Assembly (NCBI RefSeq): GCF_036227265.1
Contig: NZ_CP109446.1
Span: forward strand, 8,201,001-8,265,000
Source of the DNA: Streptomyces sp. NBC_01476
GTDB lineage: Bacteria; Actinomycetota; Actinomycetes; Streptomycetales; Streptomycetaceae
DNA length: 64,000 nt
Direction: 5' to 3'
Both the position numbers and the translations under genes were made by a program. The notes beneath the pieces were generated by a model. That model made no database searches. It was given only the letters and a program-made list of their open reading frames with translations, and had not been told where the DNA came from. Shown here piece by piece: positions 34,298 through 43,028 of the stretch (positions within the stretch are counted from its first letter, which is position 1; each line of letters starts with the position of its first letter).

Positions 34298-34403
34298 CGA
34301 CCCAGGCGAATCAGGCGACCCAGAAGACCCAGGCGAGTCCTGACGTGTCCTGACCAGTGCCGGCGGTCCGGTCCGCCGGCCCAAAGGGTCCGCCGGCCGG
34401 AAA

Positions 34404-34448
34404 GGGTCCGGTGGCCGCGAGGGGAATCCCCTCACGGCCACCGGACCC
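34404..34448 (+). terminator. long terminator hairpin after the rightward giant gene
   Basis: A 21-bp stem with one mismatch (34404-34424 pairing with 34428-34448) closes on a 3-base loop, 107 bases after the stop codon. It is GC-rich with no T-tract, as is common in Streptomyces. Confidence 0.7.
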
Positions 34449-34854
34449 GTCGTCGAGGCGACAGCCGGACACCCGACTCCGGTGCCGCCCGTGAGCAGCA
34501 GCGGGAATGCCACGGCGGTTTCCGCCGGCGCCCCGGCAATGGCACTCGGCGCCGCACGGATGGCCGCGTCCGAGTGCGCCGAACGGGTCGGCTGTCCGGA
34601 CGAATCACCTCGACCCGCAGGCCCGGCCGCCCACCCGATCGCGGTCTGCGGACCGTACCGCATGTTTCGCATTCCCCGTGCTGAACAGCCACTTCACTGC
34701 CGTACTCGTCCAGCCGATCTCTTGTGGCGCACCGCGGATGTACGCCGCACGATCTCTACTGACGGACCGATTACTACGCCGCGGGACGGCGGAATCACCG
34801 TCAACCCCCTTTTCGTGCTCCATTAGTGGGCCAAAGAGCCTGTCTGGAGAAAAA
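34449..34854. other. intergenic region between giant gene and small propeller gene
   Basis: Open frames in these 406 bases look like chance frames with no recognisable product. The last ~200 bases are less GC-rich and should contain the promoter and leader of the small YVTN gene. No clear operator palindrome was found. Confidence 0.4.
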
Positions 34855-35997
34855 ATGTTTTCCACCAACGAGGGGCCGAGGAAGCACATGACGCCGTACC
34901 GCCATTCGGCGAAGACCGTGGGCGGCAAGCGCAGAATGTGGTCCCTGGGAATCGCGGCCGCCCTGCTCTCCGTACTCGCGCCGGCCGCTGCCGCGCAGGA
35001 CTCGGCCGGTCATTCATCGACTCCCCCCTCGGGGGCGAACGTGAAACAGGTGAATTCCGGGTCCGGCGGCGGACCGGACCGGTGCGGCGGGTGGTGGCAC
35101 GGTTCGCAGTCGTGGTGCGCTCGCCAGGCCTACGTGGTGAACCAGGGTGCGAACAACGTGTCCGTCATCAACACGGGCACCAACAACGTGACCCGGACGA
35201 TCCCGGTCGGCGCCGCCCCGTTCGGCATCGCCCTCGACCACACCCACCGCCGCGCCTACGTGACCAACCACGCCGCGGACAGCGTGTCCGTCATCAACAC
35301 CGACAACAACCGGGTGACCGGGACGGTCCCGGTCGGCACCGGGCCGTTCGGCATCGCGGTCGACGAACGGCGCAAGCGCGCCTACGTGGCCAACGAGACG
35401 GACGGTACGGTCTCGGTGATCGACACGACCGACAACACCCTCACCGACACCGTGAACACCGGCGGCAGCCCCTTCGGCATCGCGGTGGACCAGGGCCGGA
35501 AGCGGGCGTACGTCACCAACATCGACTCCGACACGGTCTCCGTGATCAACACCGCCACCGACCAGATCAGTGCGACCATCACGGTCGGCACCACTCCGGT
35601 GGCGGTCGCGGTGGACGAGAAGAGCGGTCGTGCCTACGTCAGCAACCAGGGCTCGGACAACGTCTCCGTGATCAACACGGTCAACAACACCGTGGTCACC
35701 TCGATCCCGGTCCAGTCCGTTCCGTTCGGCGTCGCGCTGGACCCGCGGAACAACCGCGCCTACGTGGCCGGTCAGGGCTCGGACACGCTCTCGGTGATCA
35801 ATACGACGACCAACGCCGTCCTGACCAGCGTCCCGGTCGGTGAGGCACCGGTCGGAGTGGCCGTCGATCCCAGCCGCGGCCGGGTCTACGTGACCAACCT
35901 GCTCTCCGACAACCTGTCGGTGGTCAACACCGCCAACAACCGTGTCGTGGCCACCGTTCCGGTGGGCACCGGTCCTGCGGGAGTGGCCGTCGACTAG
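34855..35997 (+). CDS. secreted seven-bladed YVTN beta-propeller protein
   Basis: The ATG at 34855 has GGAG six bases upstream and gives 380 aa; an ATG at 34888 is also possible. Unlike the giant neighbours it has a clear export signal: a basic N-region and the hydrophobic run MWSLGIAAALLSVLAPAAAA before QDS. After a Gly/Ser-rich linker with a Cys/Trp-rich patch (RCGGWWHGSQSWCARQ) come seven 42-aa YVTN repeats (RAYVTNHAADSVSVINTDNN type), and a final PVGTGPAGVAVD strand would close the ring. It is related to the propellers of the two giant proteins but clearly diverged. The role is probably extracellular binding; no catalytic motif is seen. Confidence 0.85.
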   Translation: MFSTNEGPRKHMTPYRHSAKTVGGKRRMWSLGIAAALLSVLAPAAAAQDSAGHSSTPPSGANVKQVNSGSGGGPDRCGGWWHGSQSWCARQAYVVNQGANNVSVINTGTNNVTRTIPVGAAPFGIALDHTHRRAYVTNHAADSVSVINTDNNRVTGTVPVGTGPFGIAVDERRKRAYVANETDGTVSVIDTTDNTLTDTVNTGGSPFGIAVDQGRKRAYVTNIDSDTVSVINTATDQISATITVGTTPVAVAVDEKSGRAYVSNQGSDNVSVINTVNNTVVTSIPVQSVPFGVALDPRNNRAYVAGQGSDTLSVINTTTNAVLTSVPVGEAPVGVAVDPSRGRVYVTNLLSDNLSVVNTANNRVVATVPVGTGPAGVAVD

Positions 35998-36032
35998 GAC
36001 GCTCACCCATCCGGGTACCCGGGCAGAAGAAG

Positions 36033-36065
36033 ACGGCCGCCGCCGGTGACACAAGCGGCGGCCGT
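36033..36065 (+). terminator. terminator hairpin after the small propeller gene
   Basis: Perfect 11-base arms (36033-36043 and 36055-36065, ACGGCCGCCGC and complement) flank an 11-base loop, 35 bases past the stop codon of the rightward gene. Confidence 0.65.
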
Positions 36066-36275
36066 CGGCGTTGGGGGGCATTACGGGCCGGCCTGAGCGT
36101 GTACCGACCACCGGGCGAGGGAAATGGGAGGTTCTGAACGTGACATGGCGGGATACGCTGCGTTTTCCGGGAAATGATTTTCCTGCCAGGCGGCGCACCG
36201 GCGGAAACCCTGCCCGATCAAGAAGTTCCGCACCGAGACGGAATTCGGGTCGGGTGTTCGCCCTTTCCTGATCCG

Positions 36276-36313
36276 CCTCCGGGCCGGTGTCCCCGACCGC
36301 ACCGGCCCGGAGG
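36276..36313 (-). terminator. terminator hairpin after the xylan-type operon
   Basis: Perfect 14-base arms (36276-36289 and 36300-36313, CCTCCGGGCCGGTG and complement) flank a 10-base loop, starting 8 bases beyond the stop of the leftward PhyH gene. It marks the end of the long operon that begins near 46.8-47.9 kb. The bases between this and the previous hairpin (36066-36275) contain nothing recognisable. Confidence 0.7.
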
Positions 36314-36320
36314 TCTGTCC

Positions 36321-37082
36321 TCAGCCGCGGCCCGCGCCGCGGAAGGGATAATGCCGCACCGGGTCGAACCGCGGGCGCGGCTGATAGACGTTGACCCCCG
36401 GTTCGCCGCGCAGATGAAAGGCGCTCGGAAAGGGCTGTTCCTCCGCGGTGATCCGAGTGGACGTCGGAATGTAGCGGATGGTCAGCCCGCAGCGCCGGTG
36501 CGGTGAGGTGTTGGCTGCGCTGCCGTGCACGATGGCCGGATGGTGCACCTCGACATCACCAGGCGCCAGCACCATGTCGACCGCCGCCGACTCGTCGACC
36601 TCGACCGCGATCTCCTCGCCCAGCACGTTGTCGACCGCGGTGTTGGCCCGCATGCCGGCGATCTCACCGCGGTGGCTGCCCGGGACCAGCCGTACGCACC
36701 CGTTCTCGGGTGTGGAGTGGTCGACGGCCAGCCAGAGGGTGACCACCCGCATCGGCTCCAGCGGCCAGAAGGCCGCGTCCTGGTGCCAGAGCACCGGCTG
36801 CCCGGAGAAGGGCGGCTTGCTGATGTAGTGGGAGGCGAACAGCGCGATGTCCGGGCCGATGAACGTCTCCGCGATGTCCAGCAGCCGGTCATCGGAGACC
36901 AGCCGCACCCAGAACGGGTCGTCGCGCATCAGCGTGTGGCCCAGCTGTTCGGGACGCAGATCGGGATGGCGTTCCTGGAGCCAGGCCACATGTCCGGCCG
37001 TTTCGGCCACCAGCTCCGGATCCAGGACCCCGCGGAAGACCGCGTAGCCGTCGGTCGCGAACCGGTCGCGTACATCACTCAT
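36321..37082 (-). CDS. phytanoyl-CoA dioxygenase (PhyH)-family Fe(II)/2-oxoglutarate oxygenase
   Basis: The ATG at 37082 has GGAGG six bases upstream and gives 253 aa. Metal ligands are visible as His100-Gln-Asp102 (LWHQDAAFW) and the distal His186 (PAIVHGSAANTS), with Arg197 positioned to bind 2-oxoglutarate. PhyH proteins hydroxylate or oxidatively demethylate varied small molecules. The gene is last in the xylan operon and overlaps the glycosidase-like gene by eight bases, so the substrate is probably derived from a plant sugar. A methoxy-sugar such as 4-O-methyl-glucuronate is one idea, with no direct evidence. Confidence 0.85.
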   Translation of the reverse strand: MSDVRDRFATDGYAVFRGVLDPELVAETAGHVAWLQERHPDLRPEQLGHTLMRDDPFWVRLVSDDRLLDIAETFIGPDIALFASHYISKPPFSGQPVLWHQDAAFWPLEPMRVVTLWLAVDHSTPENGCVRLVPGSHRGEIAGMRANTAVDNVLGEEIAVEVDESAAVDMVLAPGDVEVHHPAIVHGSAANTSPHRRCGLTIRYIPTSTRITAEEQPFPSAFHLRGEPGVNVYQPRPRFDPVRHYPFRGAGRG

Positions 37083-39063
37083 CGGGCACCTCCACGATGC
37101 GCAGGGGACCGGCGACCGTGCCGGCCGGGCGGACGCGGCCGTCCACCGTCGCCTCCCGGCGGTCGGCGGCGAGCCGCAGGTCGATCTCATGGCCGCGATA
37201 ACGCAGTCCGCGCAGTTCCACCTCACCGGGCAGCCACGGCGGCGGCGCCCAGTCGAGGGCGCCGTCGGGCCGGGGGCGCAGCCCGGCGAGTCCGGTGAGC
37301 ACCGCCTCGGCGCCGGTCAGCCCCGCGATGACGTTGGCGCGCCGGCCGCGGGGCGGGGCGGCGGGACGGTCGCAGAAGTGGTCCTGCGGGTAGTACGCGA
37401 AGTGCTCGCCCATCCACAGCAGCCGGGACAGGACATCCCAGGCGAGCCGGGCGTCACCCCGCTCCCACAGCGCCAGGGCGAGCTGCGGTGCCTCTCCGGT
37501 GTACGCGCCGCCCCCCGACCAGTCCACGTCGCCGAGTTCGTAGTGCGCCTCGTCCTCCGCCGACACGCTGCTGACCCCGTAGCGGCCGAGGAAGGCCCCC
37601 TCCCGGAGGTGGGAGAGCAGCGCCGCCGCCATGGCGGGGGTGCAGGCTCCGGCCCGCAAGGCGTCGAATGCCTGGACGGAGTAGGCGAGTTCGGTGTGAC
37701 CGTCCGGGTAGCGGCTGCGGAACCAGCCCGCCGCCGGATCCCACAGTTCGGTGGCCACCGCCTGCTGGATCAGGCCCGCCTGCGCGCGCAGTTCGGCCAC
37801 CGGCAGCGCGGCGCCGGTCGCCTCGGCGAGGTCGGCGAGCAGATCCAGGCTCCAGGCGCGCTCCGCGTTGGGGCTGGCGACGAGGTGTTCCCAGCCGGAG
37901 CCCCGCATCTCCAGCAGATTGTGCTGGGAACCGTAGTCGCGCAACGCGCCCACCGCGGGGAAGCGGTCCGCCAGCCGGGACTCCGTCTCGTGGAGTCTGG
38001 CCAGCAGTTCCGGGCTGAGGCCGCCGTGGCAGGCCGCGGCGTACGCCAGCATCACCAGGGACCAGCCGCTGTACGCGTAGGCGACGCCGGTGCCGGTGCC
38101 GTCCGGGGCGATCGCGTAGTGGTCGGTGAGGTCGGCCTTGACCATCGTTTCGAGGATGTCGGTCACCGCGCCGCCGAGCATCAGCGCGAGGGTGTGCGGC
38201 GCGTACCCGCCGGTGTCCCAGGCGTACGCGCACAGCGCGCCGCCGTCGATGCCCGAGGTCGCCACGAACGGTGTGGTGGCGAACGCCGGGTTGTCCCACA
38301 GGCAGACCAGGCCGCTCGCCAGCGACCTGCGGTAGTAGGCGTCAAGCCCGGGCACGTCGGTGACCAGCCGGGGGACAGCGGCGAGCGCCCGGTCCGTGCG
38401 CTGCCCGGTCTGCCGCTCGGCGTGCGCCGCCCACTGCCGCGGTGAGCCGGCCCCGCCGGTCCCGCCGATCCGCACCGCCAGTGCGAACTCGTCCTCCCCG
38501 TCCGGGCCGAGCGCCAGCTCCAGCCCTTCGTGCACCAGCTCGGCCCGGGTCCGGCCGGCCTGCTCGGGCATCGGCGGCATCCACCCCCAGGCTCCGAGCG
38601 GCACACCGCCCACCGGACCTGAGGTCAGCTCGGGCAGTAACCGTACGGTCAGTGCCCGCCCAGAGCGGTTGCGCACCCGCACCCGGAGCGCGTATCCCGC
38701 CTGGCCGTGCAGCGGCGTCAGGGTGCTGCGCACCCGCAGCGACACCAGGCGGCCGGCCGCGTCCCTGCGGTGGTACGTACCCTGCCGTTCGATCCCGTCC
38801 AGCCGCCAGGTTCCGCCGGCCAGCAGCAGCCCGCCACCCGCGACGCCCGGTGCGCCGGTGTCCTCGATCCGTATGCCGCCGGCCTCCAGGGCGACGGTGA
38901 GCCGCGCCTCGGGCGCTGCGTGCGGCGGGGCGTAACAGGCGCCTACGCCGCAGACGGTGCCGGGTACCAGGGCCACGGTGGACCAGCCGCTGGTGGTCCA
39001 GAGGGTCTCCGCGACGCTCCGGCGCAGATCGAACCGGAAGTCGTCGCTCACGTATCGCGTCAC
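37075..39063 (-). CDS. alpha/alpha six-hairpin glycosidase-like protein
   Basis: The GTG at 39063 overlaps the upstream stop by GTGA and gives 662 aa. Residues ~1-230 are a beta-rich domain; the rest is an (alpha/alpha)6-barrel of the six-hairpin glycosidase type, with landmarks FVATSGIDGGALCAYAWDTG, GSGWEHLVASPNAERAWSLD, LYNxx-like helices and HFAYYPQDHFCDRP. No signal peptide is present, so it should act on imported oligosaccharides. The exact GH family could not be fixed; trehalase/GH63-like and rhamnosidase-like folds are both possible. The location between an oxidoreductase and a PhyH gene in a xylan operon suggests action on a side-chain-bearing oligosaccharide. Confidence 0.65.
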   Translation of the reverse strand: MTRYVSDDFRFDLRRSVAETLWTTSGWSTVALVPGTVCGVGACYAPPHAAPEARLTVALEAGGIRIEDTGAPGVAGGGLLLAGGTWRLDGIERQGTYHRRDAAGRLVSLRVRSTLTPLHGQAGYALRVRVRNRSGRALTVRLLPELTSGPVGGVPLGAWGWMPPMPEQAGRTRAELVHEGLELALGPDGEDEFALAVRIGGTGGAGSPRQWAAHAERQTGQRTDRALAAVPRLVTDVPGLDAYYRRSLASGLVCLWDNPAFATTPFVATSGIDGGALCAYAWDTGGYAPHTLALMLGGAVTDILETMVKADLTDHYAIAPDGTGTGVAYAYSGWSLVMLAYAAACHGGLSPELLARLHETESRLADRFPAVGALRDYGSQHNLLEMRGSGWEHLVASPNAERAWSLDLLADLAEATGAALPVAELRAQAGLIQQAVATELWDPAAGWFRSRYPDGHTELAYSVQAFDALRAGACTPAMAAALLSHLREGAFLGRYGVSSVSAEDEAHYELGDVDWSGGGAYTGEAPQLALALWERGDARLAWDVLSRLLWMGEHFAYYPQDHFCDRPAAPPRGRRANVIAGLTGAEAVLTGLAGLRPRPDGALDWAPPPWLPGEVELRGLRYRGHEIDLRLAADRREATVDGRVRPAGTVAGPLRIVEVPDE

Positions 39064-40073
39064 CGGCCGTCCCCCGACAACCCGGCCGGCGCGATGGTGC
39101 GCTGCTCCCGCGCGGAGCGGTACGCCGCGAGAATCAGCTTCAGGACGTCCGTCCCCTCCTGCTCGGTGTGCACCGGGCGGATCCCGTCGCGGATCCGCGC
39201 CGTGAAGTCCGCGCAGACCGCGGGCACCGAGTCGAGCCGCGGATACTCGGTGACCGTGGTGGCCCCGCCGCGCTCCTTGTGGTGCAGGGTCGTGCCGTCG
39301 CTCCACAGGCTGCCGCGCTCGCCGGTCACCGAGAACTTCCCCGCGAAGGGCGCGGCGTCGTACGCCCAGCTGGTCACGATCTCACCGACGACGCCGTTGT
39401 CGAACCGCACCAGCACCCGCGCGGAGTCCTCGCCCTCCATGAACTCCAGCCGGTGCCGGCTGAGCATGGCGGTGACCTCGGCGGGGCGGCCGCCCGCCAG
39501 ATGGAGCAGCAGGTAGGCGGGGTGGTAGCCGGTGTCGATGAGCTCACCGCCGCCGCTGGTCGCGGTGTGGGCCCGCCAGCCCATGGAGGCGGGGTCGAAG
39601 TCGTTGTGGAAGCTGTCGGTGGTCTGCAGTTCGTGGATCCGGCCGAGGGCGCCGGAGAGGATCAGCTCCTTGGCGTCGGCCACCGCGGGCATCAGCAACT
39701 GGTTGTGCGCGCACATCAAGGTGACGTCCGCGGCGCGCACCGCGTCGGCGATCCGGCCGGCCTCCTCGACGGTGAGGCAGAGCGGCTTCTCGCACAGGAT
39801 GTGCTTGCCCGCTTTGGCGGCCGCGATGATGGCGTCGGCGTGCAGATGGTGCGGCAGGCAGATGTCGACGGCGTCGATCGCGGGGTCGTCGAGCAGCGCC
39901 AGGTAATCGGTGAAGACCCGGGCCCCGCCGGCCTGTTCTGCCCGCGCGGCGGCGGTGGCGGCGTCCACGTCGGCGACCGCCTCGATGACGGCCTGGCCGG
40001 GCACGGACAGATAACCGCTCACATGCTTGCGGGAGATGTTCCCGCAGCCGATGATCCCTACAGCGACGGTCAT
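39060..40073 (-). CDS. Gfo/Idh/MocA-family oxidoreductase (copy 2 of the operon)
   Basis: The ATG at 40073 follows GGGAG and overlaps the preceding gene by ATGA, giving 337 aa. It has the Rossmann start VAVGIIGCGNISRKHVSGYL, the canonical HILCEKPLCLTVEEA and the catalytic-region segment GGGELIDTGYHPAYLLLHL. It would use NAD(P) to oxidise or reduce a sugar or sugar acid. Paired with the next oxidoreductase, it may act in a two-step oxidation-reduction (for example epimerisation or 3-keto-sugar chemistry), which is inference. Confidence 0.88.
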   Translation of the reverse strand: MTVAVGIIGCGNISRKHVSGYLSVPGQAVIEAVADVDAATAAARAEQAGGARVFTDYLALLDDPAIDAVDICLPHHLHADAIIAAAKAGKHILCEKPLCLTVEEAGRIADAVRAADVTLMCAHNQLLMPAVADAKELILSGALGRIHELQTTDSFHNDFDPASMGWRAHTATSGGGELIDTGYHPAYLLLHLAGGRPAEVTAMLSRHRLEFMEGEDSARVLVRFDNGVVGEIVTSWAYDAAPFAGKFSVTGERGSLWSDGTTLHHKERGGATTVTEYPRLDSVPAVCADFTARIRDGIRPVHTEQEGTDVLKLILAAYRSAREQRTIAPAGLSGDGR

Positions 40074-41026
40074 ACGGTGCTCCCTGTCGTGGCGGCTTCC
40101 ATCAGCCGGGTCAGGTCGAGGCCGAGGGCGAGGTTCTCCTCGGGGCGGGTGCCCTCGGCGATATGGCGTACGAAGTGCTCGAAGGGTGTGCCGGAGCGCG
40201 GGGGCACCGCGCGTTCGGTCCAGTCGCCGGTGGTGTTGACCAGCAGCCGGGGTTCGGGGGTGCCGAACAGGGCGCTGCCGCCGGTGCCGTGGAGTTCGAT
40301 GCTGAACGGCGAGCGGGCGGCGGCGAAACCGGCCTCGACGACACCGAGGGCGCCGTCGGCGCAGCGCAGTACCGCGACGGCGTTGTCGTCCACCGCACGG
40401 CCGGTGACATGGCCGAAGGACGCGCTCACCGACTCGGGCAGCTGTCCCAGGAAGAGCCGGGCCAGATACATCGGGTGGCAGCCGAGGTCGATCAGCGCGC
40501 CGCCGGCGGTGCCGGCCGGGTCGTAGAAGTGCTCGGGCAGCCAGCCGTCCCCCAGCGCCCCGTCGTGTGCCAGGCGGACCCGGACGGCAGTGATCCGGCC
40601 GAGCGCGCCCTCGGCCAGCAACTCCAAGATGGCGGCGGTGTATCCCTCGTACAGCCGGGGGAGCGAGAGCATCAGTACCGTGCCGGACTTCTCCGCGGCG
40701 GCCACGAGCTGCTCGCACTCGCCGTAGGTGGGGGCCAGGACCTTCTCGGTGAAGACGTGCTTGCCCGCCGCGGCCGCCGCGGTGATCACCGGGAGGTGGG
40801 CGGTGGTGGGCGCCGTGACGACCACCGCGTCCACGTCGTCACGGGCCAGGAGTCCGGCCAGGTCCTGGTGGAAGTCGGCGCCCAGGCCGGAGGCCCAGTC
40901 GCTGCCGCGGACCGGGTCCTCGTCCCAGACCGCGACGATCTCGGTGCCGGGATGGGTGGTCGCCTCGCGGGCGTAGTCGCGTGCGTGCACGTGCCAGAAG
41001 CTCAGGATTGCCAGACGCAGAGGCAC
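40070..41026 (-). CDS. Gfo/Idh/MocA-family oxidoreductase (copy 1 of the operon)
   Basis: The GTG at 41026 lies 14 bases past the permease stop, with GAAGGG upstream, and gives 318 aa. It has a less standard Rossmann start (LRLAILSFWHVHARDYAREA) and EKV rather than EKP in HVFTEKVLAPTYGECEQL, while LIDLGCHPMYLARLFLG preserves the catalytic His. The altered motif suggests a different substrate from the second copy. Expected role: NAD(P)-linked change at one carbon of an imported sugar. Confidence 0.85.
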   Translation of the reverse strand: MPLRLAILSFWHVHARDYAREATTHPGTEIVAVWDEDPVRGSDWASGLGADFHQDLAGLLARDDVDAVVVTAPTTAHLPVITAAAAAGKHVFTEKVLAPTYGECEQLVAAAEKSGTVLMLSLPRLYEGYTAAILELLAEGALGRITAVRVRLAHDGALGDGWLPEHFYDPAGTAGGALIDLGCHPMYLARLFLGQLPESVSASFGHVTGRAVDDNAVAVLRCADGALGVVEAGFAAARSPFSIELHGTGGSALFGTPEPRLLVNTTGDWTERAVPPRSGTPFEHFVRHIAEGTRPEENLALGLDLTRLMEAATTGSTV

Positions 41027-41040
41027 TTGTGGTTTCCCTT

Positions 41041-41913
41041 CTAGCCCTTGACCGCGCCGGCCAGGCCGTTGACGAAGTACCGCTGGAGCAGCAGGAAGAT
41101 GACGACGATCGGGAGCAGGGAGATCACCGAACCGGCGCACAGCAGCGTCCAGTCGGTGGAGTTCTGGCCGAGGAAGGCGTACATGCCCACCGGCAGGGTG
41201 TGCAGTCCGGGCTTGGAGAGGGTGAAGACCAGCGGGATGAAGAAGCTGTTCCAGGCCGTGATGCAGGTGAACAGTCCGACGGTGGCGAGCATCGGGCCGG
41301 AGAGCGGCAGCATCACCCGCCAGAAGGTCTGGTGGAAACTGGCGCCGTCCACCCGCGCCGCGTCCTCGATCTCCCGGTCCATCGTGGAGAAGTAGCCCAT
41401 GAACAGGAAGGTGGCGAAGACCAGGCTGCTCGACGACTGGACGATGATCACCGCCCACAGGGAGTTGAGCAGGTGCAGGCCGCGGACGATGTCGAAGATC
41501 GGGATGATGGTGTACCCGTGCGGGAGGAACAAGGTCACCGAGATCAGGCCGATGCACGCCTTGCGGCCGGGGAAGTCGGTACGGGCCAGCACGTAACCGG
41601 CCATGGAGGTGGCGGCCAGCGTGAGCAGGACGGCGCCGCCCGCCACCAGCACGGTGTTGAGGAAGTACTTCCCGAAGGACGCCTCCTGCCAGGCGTGGGC
41701 GTAGTTGGAGGTGAGGAAGCTCTTGGGGATGGGGTTGAGGCCCTGGCTGAAGAAGCCGTCGGCGCTCTTCAGGGAACTGCCCAGGGTCCACAGGAACGGG
41801 AAGAGCCAGATGAGGCCGCCGGCCAGCAGCAGGAGGTGGGTGACGGACCGCCCCGCCGTGCGGCGGACGGATCTCCCGGCCGTCCGGCGGACGCGGGTCG
41901 TGATCAGTGCCAT
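41041..41913 (-). CDS. CUT1-type sugar ABC transporter permease (MalG-like)
   Basis: The ATG at 41913 gives 290 aa with six membrane segments. The coupling-loop motif EIEDAARVDGASFHQTFWRV and the MalG-type segment LPVGMYAFLGQN identify the family. Upstream are the MalF-like permease (13-base gap) and the binding-protein gene. No ATPase gene is encoded in the operon; CUT1 systems in Streptomyces usually share an MsiK-type ATPase encoded elsewhere. The probable cargo is xylo-oligosaccharides. Confidence 0.9.
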   Translation of the reverse strand: MALITTRVRRTAGRSVRRTAGRSVTHLLLLAGGLIWLFPFLWTLGSSLKSADGFFSQGLNPIPKSFLTSNYAHAWQEASFGKYFLNTVLVAGGAVLLTLAATSMAGYVLARTDFPGRKACIGLISVTLFLPHGYTIIPIFDIVRGLHLLNSLWAVIIVQSSSSLVFATFLFMGYFSTMDREIEDAARVDGASFHQTFWRVMLPLSGPMLATVGLFTCITAWNSFFIPLVFTLSKPGLHTLPVGMYAFLGQNSTDWTLLCAGSVISLLPIVVIFLLLQRYFVNGLAGAVKG

Positions 41914-41926
41914 GCGGTGTTCCCCC

Positions 41927-42937
41927 TCACGCGCGCCCGGCGGCGCGGCGCTTGGCGATGGAGCGGAAGATGAGCACCTGCAGCACCGAGAAGCCGATGA
42001 GCAGCAGGCCGTAGAAGAAGGAGGCGGCCGAGGCGAGCCCCACATCGGGCTGGGTGGCCGCGGCCTGGTTGCCGCCGAAGGCCAGGTGGTAGATGTAGGT
42101 GTTGACCACCTCGGTGCCGAAGTACGGGCCGCCGTTGGTGAGTACCTGCACCAGGTCGAAGACCTGGAACGAGCCGATGAAGGCGAGGATCACGATCATC
42201 AGGCCGACCGAACGGAGCATCGGCACGGTGATGTGGACGAAGGCCCTGATCCGCCCCGCGCCGTCGATCTTCGCCGCTTCGTTGATCTCGTCGGGGATGG
42301 TCTGCAGCCCGGCGAGGAAGTAGACGAGGTTGTAGCCGAGGGTCTGCCAGATCCCGACGAGGATGATGATCCCCATCGCGATCTTCGGGTTGCCCAGCCA
42401 GTCCACCGGGGTGTCGATGAGGTGGATGTCGAGCAGCCAGCCGTTGAGCGTGTCACCGAAGTTGGAGAGCATCAGCTGGACGACGACCCCGACCACGGCG
42501 GGGGAGGTGACCACCGGCAGGAAGAACATGGTCCGGTAGAAGGACGAGAAGCGGAGCTTCTTGTTGTTGAGGACCAGCGCCAGCATCAGCGCGATGACGA
42601 GCTGCACCGGCACGACGACGATGGCGTAGACGAAGGTGTGCGCGACGGAGTTCCAGAAGATCGAGTCGTGGGCGATCTGCCGGAAGTTGGCCAGGCCGAC
42701 GAAGTCCGACGGCGACCCGATGCCGTTCCAGCGGTAGAGCGTGTAGAAGAGCGAGCCGAAGATCGGGTAGACGACGAAGGTCAGCAGCAGCGCCATCAGC
42801 GGCAGGAGGTAGCAGTAACTCCACCGTGCCGCCCACAGGCGCTGACGCAGCGGGGCCTTCGGCGGTTGGGCCGCGGTGGCCGTCTCGGGGCCGCCGCGGT
42901 GGGCGGGCGGGCTGGGCGCCGTGTCGACGAGGGGCAC
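41927..42937 (-). CDS. CUT1-type sugar ABC transporter permease (MalF/UgpA-like)
   Basis: The GTG at 42937 follows GGAGG and gives 336 aa. After a Pro-rich cytoplasmic tail come six membrane segments, from WSYCYLLPLMALLLTFVVYP to FFYGLLLIGFSVLQVLIF. The coupling motif is EINEAAKIDGAGRIRAFVHI. It pairs with the next permease as a heterodimer. Confidence 0.9.
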   Translation of the reverse strand: MPLVDTAPSPPAHRGGPETATAAQPPKAPLRQRLWAARWSYCYLLPLMALLLTFVVYPIFGSLFYTLYRWNGIGSPSDFVGLANFRQIAHDSIFWNSVAHTFVYAIVVVPVQLVIALMLALVLNNKKLRFSSFYRTMFFLPVVTSPAVVGVVVQLMLSNFGDTLNGWLLDIHLIDTPVDWLGNPKIAMGIIILVGIWQTLGYNLVYFLAGLQTIPDEINEAAKIDGAGRIRAFVHITVPMLRSVGLMIVILAFIGSFQVFDLVQVLTNGGPYFGTEVVNTYIYHLAFGGNQAAATQPDVGLASAASFFYGLLLIGFSVLQVLIFRSIAKRRAAGRA

Positions 42938-43028
42938 GGTGACCTCCGTTCACATGGGTTCGGCGGTACGGCCGTCGGCGGGTGCGGGCCCCCGCCCGGG
43001 GGAGCGGGCGGGGGCGCGGGGCGACCGC

